64,000 nucleotides of DNA from Sipunculus nudus. Its lineage: Eukaryota; Annelida; Sipuncula; Golfingiida; Sipunculidae. Shown here in pieces: positions 51,011-60,289 of the stretch (position 1 is the first letter of the stretch; the number at the start of each line of letters is the position of its first letter). The stretch is taken from assembly GCA_026874595.1 (NCBI GenBank), contig CM049319.1:40309473-40373472 (forward strand), read 5' to 3'. A program made the position numbers and the translations under genes. Under the pieces are notes generated by a model. The model ran no database searches, was not told the DNA's origin, and saw only the letters and a program-made list of their open reading frames with translations.

Positions 51011-53641
51011 CAAGTGACCCATGGGTCATGACGCTCAGCTGACTGGGGAGAGATTCACAAAAGGAAATTTTATCTTCAGAATGGCAGTATATACTCATTC
51101 AACTGAAGTATCAAACAGATTAACTAACAGGCCAAGATTAAATCTGTATTTATACATCTCAAAAATAGAGAAAAATGTGTAAACTTTAACTAGAATACGG
51201 GTAGCCGACAAGTGACTACGTGTATCCGCCAAAATCAGAGTGGAACGGGTGAATTGAGGCATGGATTGAATGGCAAGGGGAAATAGAGTGAGGTATGTTG
51301 CATATTAGCATGGATGTCTGCAGCCTAAATGTGTATGTAGGTTGTGCCACCTACCACAAATCCAGAAGGCTGTCCAAGTTGTATACATATGCGAAATTTT
51401 AGGCAGAAAAGTCAAACCACTACATGTATATGAGTGATTTTAGCCCACGGCAGACAAACAGACAGACGCTGTGCAAAAATGGTTGCAGGTTGCCCCTCCA
51501 GTTTTGTGTATGATAAACACCTATGTGAGATCTAAACATAAGCACAATTTTTGTCCAATCGGTCAAATGGTTCCTGAGATATGAGCTTGGATGGTGTAGC
51601 GTTAACTAGAATTTAGTTGGCGCCACCTGTCATAAAATCAAGAAAGCTGTCCAGGATGTATAAACCTGCAAAATTTTAGGCAGTTATGTCAAACCACTAC
51701 AGAGAAATGAGTGATTTTAGGCCACGGCAGACAAACAGACAGACGCTGTGCGAAAAATGTGCATAAATGGTTGGAGGTGGCGCCACCAGTTTTGCGTATG
51801 ATAAAGAGCTATGTGAGATCTATACACATGCAAAATTTTGACCCAATCGGTCAAACGGTTCTCGAGATATGAGCTTGGATGTCATCAGCGTTAACGTGGA
51901 TGTAGGTGGCGCCACCTGTCATAAAATCAAGAAAGCTATCCAGGATGTATACGCATGCCGAATTTCAGGTGAATTAGTCAATTCACTGCAGAGATATGAG
52001 TGATTTAACCCAAAGCAGATGAACAGATGGACACTGTGCAAACATGGTTACAGGTGGCGCCACGATTTCTTGTGTATGTTATAAAGCTATCCAAAGGCTA
52101 CATTTGTATAAATTTTATTTCCTGATCGATCAAACGGTTCCCGAGATATGAGGGTTTATGTGTGGAAACAGACGCACAAAGGACGTTGGGCAGAGAGAAA
52201 AGGTCAGAGGTCAACGCAAATTGGTTAGGCACCAGTTCACATGTAACCCGATAATTAATGTAAGTTTCGGAAAAATCAGTCGATTAGTCTCAAAGGAGTT
52301 CTCTGGAAACGAACGCGGCGGCGGCGGAGGAGGAACCCGGTCAAAAACATAGTATCCACAAAACTTCGCTTTGGCGGATACAAAAAAAAAAAGGTGGCTC
52401 CACCAGTCTGCAGAAACTAATAAAACACTTAATGGTCAATATCCATGCAAAGAATCATGATGATCTCCGCATTAGTTGTTCTGATACTTCAGCTTTTGTA
52501 TCAAATTGTCCATTATTCTGAGGGATACTTCGGAGTCATATAGCTTGAAGGATATGGTAACAGAGACCTAATTTCAAGTTTCCACAGGCACTTTTCATTG
52601 GCCTCCTTGCATGACAAGAATGAAGATTCTAGGTCCAGTTGTTGCGATTTGTACCCTGTTGACAGAAATCCACATCTTTAAAGGTCTCAAAAAAAGAGAA
52701 AAAATTCGTAACAATTTGAAAAAAATAGAGGTGGCGCACCCAGTCTGCAGAAACTGATGGAACAGCTCATGATCAGTATGTATGCCGAAAATCATGACCA
52801 TCAGTGTTGTAGTTATTGAGATACTGCAGTTTCTGTATCAAATTTTCCATTATTCTGGGGGGGTATTTTGGAGCCATACAGCTTAAAGAATATGAGTAAC
52901 AAAGACCTAATTTCAGGTTTCCATGGAGACTTTTCATAGGTCTCCCTGTGTGTCAAGAATGAAGATTCTAGGTCCAGTTTTTATGTTTCGTGCCCTGTTA
53001 ACAGATGTTCATATGTTAAAAGGTCTGAAAAATAAAGAAAAAATTCGCAAATAAAACCCGAACAAATACAGGTGGCGCCACCAGTCTGCAGAAACTGATG
53101 AAAAACTCCATGATCAATATCCATGCAAACAATTATGGTGATCTCTGCATTAGTTGTTCAGATACTTCAGCTTTTGTATCAAATTTTCCATTATTCTGGG
53201 CGGTAATTGGGAGCCCCCCACAGCTCGAAGGATATGGGTAACAGAGACCTTATTTCAAGTTTCTATGGAGACTTTTCATGGACCTTTCAGTGTGTCAAGA
53301 ATGAAGATTCTAGGTCCAGTCTTTATGATTTGTGCCCTGTTAACAGCTGTTCACATTTTTAAAGGTCTCAAAAATAGAGAAAACAATTCGTAAAAATTGA
53401 AAAATACAGGTGGCGCCACCAGTCTGCAGAAACTGATGAAACATCTCATGATCAATACGTATGCCAAAAATCATGACCATCAGTGATGTAGTTAATGAGA
53501 TATTGAAGTTTTTGTATGAATTTTTTTACTATTCTGGGGGATACTTTTGGGCCCCATAGCTCGAAGGATATGGGTAACAGAGACCTAATTTCTTGTTTCC
53601 ATGGAGTTTCTTAATGGACCTCTCAGAATCCCAAGTTACAA
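51011..53641 (+). mobile_element. Element E2: 3'-truncated relative of E1 inside satellite D
   Basis: It starts with the same left end as E1 ('caagtgacccatgggtcat', then 'gctcagctgactg' at 51033-51045) directly after a D unit ending 'caggttaaa'. It has fewer M1 modules, the junction segment, and four M2 modules starting near 52392, 52731, 53071 and 53408. It stops within the last M2 module at 'cccaagttaca' (about 53641), so the ACGG tract and right hairpin are absent, and D-like sequence follows at once. It is in the same orientation as E1. It may be an independent insertion that later lost its end, or a co-duplicate with D. No coding capacity is seen. Confidence 0.75.
52392..53641 (+). repeat. 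M2 modules in E2 (four copies, about 339 bp)
   Basis: The first two copies carry the same palindrome variants as the first two in E1 ('ggtggctccacc' and 'ggtggcgcaccc'), which fixes their correspondence. The last two carry the perfect 'ggtggcgccacc'. The number of modules (four versus six) differs between E1 and E2, as expected for unequal exchange within the element. Confidence 0.88.
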
Positions 53642-53972
53642 TGATCTCTCATGATTCTGAATGAACCGGGTATATCATGATTTCACAGGTAAAAACGTGA
53701 TCCCAAATGAACCGGATATATCATGAAATCACAGGTAAAAATGATCCTGAATGAACCGGATATATAATGATACCACAGGTAAAAATGATCCTGAATAAAC
53801 CGGATATAGGATGTTATAACAATTCATTAGATCCTAAATGAACCGGGAAAAGCATGAAATAGCAGGTGAAAATGATACTGAATTTACCCGGTAGAACATA
53901 TTATGGATGCCAAAAAGATTCCGACAGAAACAGTTATTGCATGTTATATTGTCGAACAGATCCTGAATGAAC

Positions 53973-54043
<71 letters not shown>

Positions 54044-54430
54044 TTATAACAGGTCAAACAGATCCTGAATGAATGGGTTGTAGCATGTTAGGATGTTAAC
54101 TAAACCCTTCCGCTTAAGACAACTTCCAGGTCCTCTAGCCGGGTCACAGGTGAGCGCTAGAACAAAGTGAGTCTCTAATACCAATGAATACATCAACAAT
54201 GGAAAATCGTTTGAATTAAGATTGTATTTTTTTGATAATCTCCAAAATTTCATGCCTTTTTTCTCGCGTGTTTCCTCACCACGGAATATCATGTAATCTT
54301 GCCACAGACAAACAAAGTAAGAAACTAAGGGAAAATATAATTCTCAGCCAGCTGGGGGAAGTAAAATGAGAGAGGTATAGCCTGTTATAACGGGACCAAC
54401 AGATCGTGAATGAGCGAGAAGGTACAGTGA
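53642..54430 (+). repeat. Satellite D, block 3: decaying right edge
   Basis: Units are recognisable to about 53800 and then diverge stepwise. 53860-53935 has 'acccggtagaacat' and 'gccaaaaagattcc'. 54045-54090 has 'ataacaggtcaaacagatcc' and 54380-54415 has 'gttataacgggaccaacaga'. A (TA)n tract interrupts one unit at 53976-54038. This is the expected pattern at an array edge that homogenisation does not reach. Confidence 0.75.
53976..54038. repeat. (TA)n microsatellite within degraded satellite D
   Basis: About 31 TA dinucleotides arise directly from the 'ccggatata' segment of a D unit. This mirrors the TA tract at the opposite edge of the D array. Confidence 0.95.
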
Positions 54431-55080
54431 GTGACTGTAGGCCATCAATGTATTGTGGTCTTAGCTTTGTTTCTGTTTGGGGCTGCTCGCGGGCCGACAC
54501 ACACTGGAGTTAAGCTGGAAAAAGTGGTTGGTAACGTTCAGCGGGATCCAAGCTAAGAAATGGCTGTGATAGCTCTGACTGACAGGTGGACGGGTGCAGG
54601 GCGCGTGTTTGGCATCGTCTCGGGTAGCGGCAGGTATGCCATCATCGACCCCGGGAGGTACAGCTCCAGGCTGTCTGCAGACCGGGGAGTTCTGTCTGAT
54701 TCGTTTTGACAACTGCTGGCTTGTTTGTCAATGTTTTACTCGTTACTTAATGCTCAACAACAAATCAAAACAAGCAAAGAATATGTGTTCATATTCATTC
54801 CTTCAAGTTTCAACTTTGGAGACAATAACCCGAAACTGCTGGAACAATTCCTTTCTGCTGACCAACTTTCCTGTCATCCTCTCTATCCGTGTCCTACACG
54901 GCCGACAGAAAATAAAACTCATCCGACAATGCCTAACTGCATGAACATAGTATCTGTAGATTCTGTTTAGATTAACGTGAATGAAAACATTGTTGTTTTG
55001 TAATACTCAAGGTAGCATGGAATGGCTACTAATAGGGAGTGTAGAGAGAAACGTATTTATGGTATTATTGTAGACCGAGA
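54430..55080. other. Low-copy island with a GC-richer core
   Basis: Sequence from about 54480 to 54710 is GC-richer than its surroundings and has overlapping frames on both strands. No domain is recognised. To the right, AT-rich DNA follows with no feature I can name. Confidence 0.45.
54560..54709 (+). CDS. Uncharacterised 49-codon open frame (tentative)
   Basis: It starts ATG at 54560 and ends TGA at 54707-54709. The product would be 49 residues with a balanced composition: MAVIALTDRW at the start, a glycine-rich middle (GIVSGSGRYAIIDPG) and a serine/arginine-containing end. GC content is higher than in the flanks. A donor-like 'cag|gtatgc' follows 54633, so it could equally be a first exon of 74 nt. 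Longer frames overlap on both strands (54594-54944 plus, 54461-54712 minus), which weakens the case. No family is recognised. Confidence 0.15.
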   Translation: MAVIALTDRWTGAGRVFGIVSGSGRYAIIDPGRYSSRLSADRGVLSDSF

Positions 55081-55770
55081 CGTCGGGTTTTCAGCACGGT
55101 CGCGCCGCCGCTGCACCCTAGACAAACCTTGTAAACTGGATAACTCGAAATATATATATATTTCACGGATCTTTTTTTAAACTTTGCAAGTTGGTAGAAG
55201 CAGTACATATACCAGGATAAAAGAAGCCAAGAATGTCTATCACTTCAAAAGGACATGTTATTAAATATGGAGATATGTTAGGGTAGAATATATGTGAGCA
55301 CAAAATAATGACAAGGTATCAACATTTCACGAAAGATGTTGAGATTACAGTTATGGAAGAGACTTTAATAACTATATTTATGTTGGTTTTTGTTTTAAAA
55401 AAAGGAAATAAAATAATAAGGGAACAATACTAATTAATATCAGTAACGTGTTTATTTACCAAAAAATTGTTAAGGCACATTGTTAATTGTGCACTGGATA
55501 CCGGTTTGGTGTGTATGTATTTTGTTATTGACGATTAAAAAAGGATTAGTAGATTTGGGTCAGAGGCCGAAGCCTATTTAAAATGGGATTATGACCTTAA
55601 CTATGAGAGTGATCTTGACTTCAAATAGGTCCATTTTGGTAGCGAGAGTCACATAAAACTTTACATATCTCAAATCAGGCTCCCTAGATTATTCTAAAAT
55701 CAAGTTGCTGTAAGATCCTGGATAGCTCTGGCCTGTCCGGATAACAGGTGGTGCCTCCTATGTTTTTATA
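55080..55770 (+). repeat. Diverged dispersed repeat (same family as 60290-61265)
   Basis: It shares 'cggtcgcgccgccgc', 'tatttcacggatctt', 'caaataggtccatttt' and a terminal 'caggtggtgcctcct' with the repeat beginning at 60300. The order of these landmarks is the same in both places. Between 55200 and 55550 extra unrelated AT-rich DNA interrupts it. It is non-coding as far as can be seen. Confidence 0.6.
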
Positions 55771-55829
55771 TAATTTAAAAATAAAAAAATTTTTCAGTGT
55801 GCACATATATAGATATTGATTATAATATG

Positions 55830-56465
55830 AAGAACCTGATTGATTTTGTGGTCAAAGGTCAAAGTCACAGGACCCACTTAATAAAAAAGCTGGTGGCAGC
55901 ATTTTTAAGCTAAACTTTCATCCCAAACCATCACCTTTCACGTCTTGCTCTCTTGCCAATAAGGAAAAAGATCTGTAGATTTTGTGAGCAAAAAGTCGAA
56001 GGTCACAGGACTGACTTCTTGACTGACTTGCCTTTAGTGGAAGAACCTTATTCAACTTGAGTTCTCTAGTTCAAAGGTCAAGGTCTCAGGAGACCCTTCT
56101 TTATACAGCTCCTGGAGGCATTATAAGCCAAACTTTCGCCCTTAACCTTTCACAATTCACATATAAGTCACTTACCATTAGAGGAAGTGCTCTGTAGATT
56201 TTGAGGTCGTAAGGTCAAAAGTCAAGCTCCCAGGACTGGGAAAAAATTATAATCACAATTAAAGCCAAACGTTTCATCCATCTCTAAAAGACGGCTCGCC
56301 AACCAATAGGGAAAGAGCTATGTACATTTTGAGGTACATAAAATCAAAGGTCAAGGTCACAGGACCTCTTCTTGAAAAAGCTTGCTGATGCAGTTAGGCA
56401 AAACTTCCGAAACCGTTTATCTTTCGAAGAAAGATTATTTACCAATTGGTTGATGTTAAGGGACA
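55830..56465 (+). repeat. Diverged tandem modules with 'TCAAAGGTCAAGGTCACAGG' blocks
   Basis: About four degenerate modules of 120-215 bp carry variants of 'ctgtagattttg' (about 55974, 56191, 56314) and of the 'aaggtcaaggtcacagga' block (about 55853, 56000, 56080, 56350). Such blocks are a common feature of dispersed repeats in bivalve genomes. The block contains nuclear-receptor half-site matches (TCAAGGTCA), probably incidental. Confidence 0.6.
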
Positions 56466-56540
56466 TCAGAGTCAGAGAAATTAAGGATATTTATTTACCG
56501 TATTACTTTTAAGTACTATATTTTTCCACGTCAAGTTTGG

Positions 56541-58338
56541 CGCATTTTAAGATCTAACATAATCAGGAGGTAGTCTTAAATCAAGCATAATCAGAGGAAG
56601 GCAGTCTAAGATTATACATAATCAGAGAAAAGCAGTCTTAGATCAAGTTCAATCAAAGACAGGAAGTCTTAGATCAAACACAATCAGAAGCAGGAAGTCT
56701 AAGATCAAACACAATCAGAGACAGGCAGTCTTAGATCAAACACAATCAAAGGCAGGCAGTCTTAGATCAAACACAATCAGAGGCAGGCAGTCTTAGATCA
56801 AACACAATCAGAGGCAGGCAGTCTTAGATCAAACACAATCAGAGGCAGGCAGTCTTAGATCAAACACAATCAGAGGCAGGCAGTCTTAGATCAAACACAA
56901 TCAGAGGCAGGCAGTCTTAGATCAAACACAATCAGAGGCAGGCAGTCTTAGATCAAACACAATCAGAGGCAGGCAGTCTTAGATCAAACACAATCAGAGG
57001 CAGGCAGTCTTAGATCAAACACAATCAGAGGCAGGCAGTCTTAGATCAAACACAATCTAAGGCAGGCAGTCTTAGATCAAACACAATCAGAGGAAGGCAG
57101 TCTTAGATCAAACACAATCAGAGGCAGGCAGTCTTAGATCAAACACAATCAGAGGCAGGCAGTCTTATATCAAACACAATCAGAGGCAGGCAGTCTTAGA
57201 ACAAACACAATCAGAGGCAGGCAGTCTTAGATCAAACACAATCAGAGGCAGGCAGTCTTAGATCAAACACAATCAGAGGCATTCAGTCTTAGATCAAACA
57301 CAATCCGAGGCATTCAGTCTTAGTTCAAACACAATCAGAGGCAGGCAGTCTTCGATCAAATACAATCAGAGGCAGGCAGTCTTGGATCAAACACAATCAG
57401 AGACAGGCACTCTTAGATCAAACACAATCAGAGGCAGGCAGTCTTAGATCAAACACAATCAGAGGTAGGAAGTCTTAGATCAAACACAATCAGAGGCAGG
57501 TAGTCTTAGATCAAACACAATCAGAGGCATTCAGTCTTAGATCAAACACAATCAGAGGCATTCAGTCTTAGATCAAACACAATCAGAGGCAGGTAGTCTT
57601 AGACCAAACACAATCAGAGGCATTCAGTCCTAGATCAAACACAATCAGAGACATGCACTCTTAGATCAAACACAATCAGAGGCAGGCAGTCTTCGATCAA
57701 ACACAATCAGAGGCAGGCAGTCTTCGATCAAACACAATCAGAGGCAGGCAGTCTTCGATCAAACACAATCAGAGGCAGGCAGTCTTAGATCAAACACAAT
57801 CAGAGGCAGGCAGTCTTAGATCAAACACAATCAGAGGCAGGCAGTCTTAGATCAAACACAATCAGAGGCAGGCAGTCTTAGATCAAACACAATCAGAGGC
57901 AGGCAGTCTTAGATCAAACACAATCAGAGGCAGGCAGTCTTAGAGCATTCACAATCAGAGACATGCACTCTTAGATCAAACACAATCGGAGGCAGGCAGT
58001 CTTAGATCAAACACAATCAGAGGCAGGCAGTCTTAGATCAAACACAATCAGAGGCATTCAGTCTTAGATCAAACACAATCAGAGGCATTCAGTCTTAGAT
58101 CAAACACAATCAGAGGCATTCAGTCTTAGATCAAACACAATCAGAGGCAGGCAGTCTTAGATCAAACACAATCAGAGGCAGGCAGTCTTAGATCAAACAC
58201 AATCAGAGGCAGGCAGTCTTAGATCAAACACAATCAGAGGCAGGCAGTCTTAGATCAAACACAATCAGAGGCAGGCAGTCTTAGATCAAACACAATCAGA
58301 GGTAGGCAGTCTTAGATCAAACACAATCAGAGGTAGGT
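56541..58338 (+). repeat. Satellite F, 31-bp tandem array (about 58 copies)
   Basis: The unit 'aggcaggcagtcttagatca' plus 'aacacaatcag' recurs every 31 bp (for example 'cttagatca' at 56761 and 56792). The first few copies are degenerate ('ggtagtcttaaatcaagcat'). The middle is nearly uniform. Variants 'gcattcagtc' and 'cttcgatc' occur in short clusters. It ends abruptly at 'ggtaggtagtg' next to the palindromic MITE cluster. Open frames are absent because every reading phase meets stops. Confidence 0.97.
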
Positions 58339-58340
58339 AG

Positions 58341-58475
58341 TGTTGCAACATCTATTGTAATAACTTTCACTATTGTAATAATTATTACAATAGTGGTTGG
58401 TAAGGGCCAGTTTTTGCCAACCACTATTGTAATAACGGTCACTATTGTAATAATTATTACAATAGTGGTTGATGT
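58341..58475. mobile_element. Internally deleted palindromic CACTA-like MITE ends
   Basis: The terminal motif CACTATTGTAATAA and its complement are packed back to back with almost no interior. There are two perfect 28-bp palindromes (58368-58395 and 58440-58467). A 19-bp perfect inverted repeat (58382-58400 with 58417-58435) lies around a 16-nt loop. Outer flanks 'caacatc'/'gatgttg' extend the symmetry. This looks like fused element ends whose internal sequence was lost. Confidence 0.65.
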
Positions 58476-58596
58476 TGTAGGCGGAAATTTTTCCCAGATT
58501 CGTCGAGATTCTTCCAAACAAATGATATTCCCGAAAACAATCCAACACACTTCATACACAGTATCCCCCAAAACGCATCATATTGTATTTTATATG

Positions 58597-59560
58597 TTAT
58601 TACACTAGTGAACTTTATTACATTAGTGACCGTGTCGAGAAACCACTATTATAATAACGGTCACTATTGTAATAAAAAGTAGCGGCCACCTTTATTTCAC
58701 CACCGAAGAAATAATTCTATCGTCGTTCATCTTGAAATGCCACCATTGTTTTAAATTTGTGTTTTAAGTCTAAAATGTTGCAGAATTGTAATATTCCAAA
58801 CCTAATAATCCACTCTTACATCATTAATTATAGCAATAACGAAATTTATTACAATAGTGAACGTTATTTCAATAGTGACCGTGTCGATCAACCACTATTG
58901 TAATAACGGTCACTATTGCAATAAAAACTAGCGGCTGCTTTTATCTAACCACTGAAGAAATAATTTTCCTCACTATTAATCTTGAAATGCCACCATTGAT
59001 TCATATTTGAGTTCAAGTGTAAAATGGTGAGGAATTATAGTATTCAAACCTTGTAATCCACTCTTACGTCATTAATTATACCTATATCGAAATTTATTAC
59101 AATAGTGAACGTTAATACAATAGTGACCAGGTCGAGCAACCACTATTGTAATAACGGTCACTATTGTAATAAAAACTAGCCGCCACCTTAATTTCATCAC
59201 TGAGGAAATAATTTCTCTCATAATTCATCTTGAAATGCCACCATTGTTTTTTATTTGTGTTCAAGTGTAAAACGATGGGGAATTTTAATATTCCAAACGT
59301 TGTAGTCCACCCTCACGTTATTAATTATACCTATAACGAAATTTATTACAATAGTGAACGTTATTACAATAGTGGCCAGGCCGAGCAACCCCTATTGTAA
59401 TAACGGTCACTATTGTAATTAAAAATAGCCGCCACTTTCATCCCACTACTGAAGAAATGATTTCCTTCTGCTTTCATCTTGAAATACCAACGTTGTTTTA
59501 TATTTGTGTTCCAGTGTAAAATGTTATTTGCATTATGGACTTCATACATTATTACTCTGC
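58597..59560 (+). mobile_element. Tandem array of 233-bp CACTA-like MITEs
   Basis: Three complete units (58644-58877, 58893-59125, 59141-59374) each begin with CACTATTGTAATAA or a close variant and end with the inverse complement ...TAGTG. Each end holds two copies of the 14-mer separated by 'cgg' or 'cgt' plus a T, giving 32-bp inverted ends with few mismatches. A fourth unit (59390 to about 59560) lacks its right end. Units are separated by the same 15-bp spacer ('accgtgtcgagcaac' type). Ends starting CACTA and repeated subterminal motifs are hallmarks of the CACTA (EnSpm/CMC) superfamily. No transposase is encoded, so these would be non-autonomous. Superfamily assignment is inferred from the ends alone. 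Confidence 0.6.
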
Positions 59561-59683
59561 TATATAAAACACCTCTCTACCCGTTCCCATTCACCACCTG
59601 ACGAAGAATTCTGTGTACCTTGAAAGCTCGGATTATTAATTTAGTCTATAGAATTTATTTATAAATTAATTGAATAAATGAAT
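59560..59683 (+). other. Short segment with retroelement-tail-like motif
   Basis: 'cacctgacgaagaattctg' followed by 'ccttgaaagctcgg' resembles phrases found near the 3' ends of some retroelements. I cannot fold it into a complete hammerhead, because the required stems I and III are not evident. It lies directly after the truncated fourth MITE and before a TA tract. Confidence 0.2.
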
Positions 59684-59687
59684 TATA

Positions 59688-59752
<65 letters not shown>
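59684..59752. repeat. (TA)n microsatellite
   Basis: About 34 TA dinucleotides with a single 'ac' interruption near 59705. Tyr-Ile open frames across it on both strands are artefacts. Confidence 0.95.
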
Positions 59753-59756
<4 letters not shown>

Positions 59757-60289
59757 GCCACTCAGAAAATTTGCCGCAACTGCATGAATATCGTCGTCAT
59801 CCATATCATGACGTTTTGTCACGGGTCGCTCGGTCCAAAATGTGGCCCTCCGTGGGACAGCATGCGACATGAATAGGGGCTGGGATTGGAAAATGTCGGT
59901 TCATCAATATAATTTACATATGAACATAGCTGATTGTATATGTAATAAGACTGGTAACGGTGTTTTTATAGGGTATTTTAAAATCTTGAATTAACAATTT
60001 TTACAATAAATATAGTAGAAATTATACAATAATTTTAATTAACAGATGTATGATTAAGCAAAAATTAGGGTTATTAAATGTAAATTAATACGTTTTAGGA
60101 ATAACAAAACCGTTAAACTGGACAAATTTACCAGAAGTGTTTGTCTTCCGCTACATAACGTCGTTCATGACGTTGTATACATCGTCAAGAAAACTAGACC
60201 ATTTAAACACATATTTACTTGTTTGTACTCCTCATTCACAAGGTTAAAACAGGGAACATGTTTCTTATTGTTGTATCCCTGGATAAAGT
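59753..60289. other. AT-rich low-copy stretch; no gene seen
   Basis: It contains a short GC-richer piece (59800-59880) and then AT-rich DNA with many stops in all frames. I see no RNA gene, recognisable repeat or regulatory element. Confidence 0.5.

Noticed and set aside
1-58338. CRISPR array
   Set aside because: Short regular repeats are present, but there are no unique spacers and no cas genes, units abut directly, and the sequence is eukaryotic.
58317-58608. Threonine/isoleucine-rich proteins on both strands
   Set aside because: They are reads through palindromic MITE ends with reverse-complement symmetry.
59590-59630. Hammerhead ribozyme
   Set aside because: CUGANGA and GAAA blocks are present, but I could not find compatible stems I and III or a cleavage triplet in the right place.
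59678-59872. Ile/Tyr-rich membrane peptides
   Set aside because: They are translations of (TA)n microsatellites. The same applies to frames near 62.0-62.2 kb and 62.3-62.7 kb.
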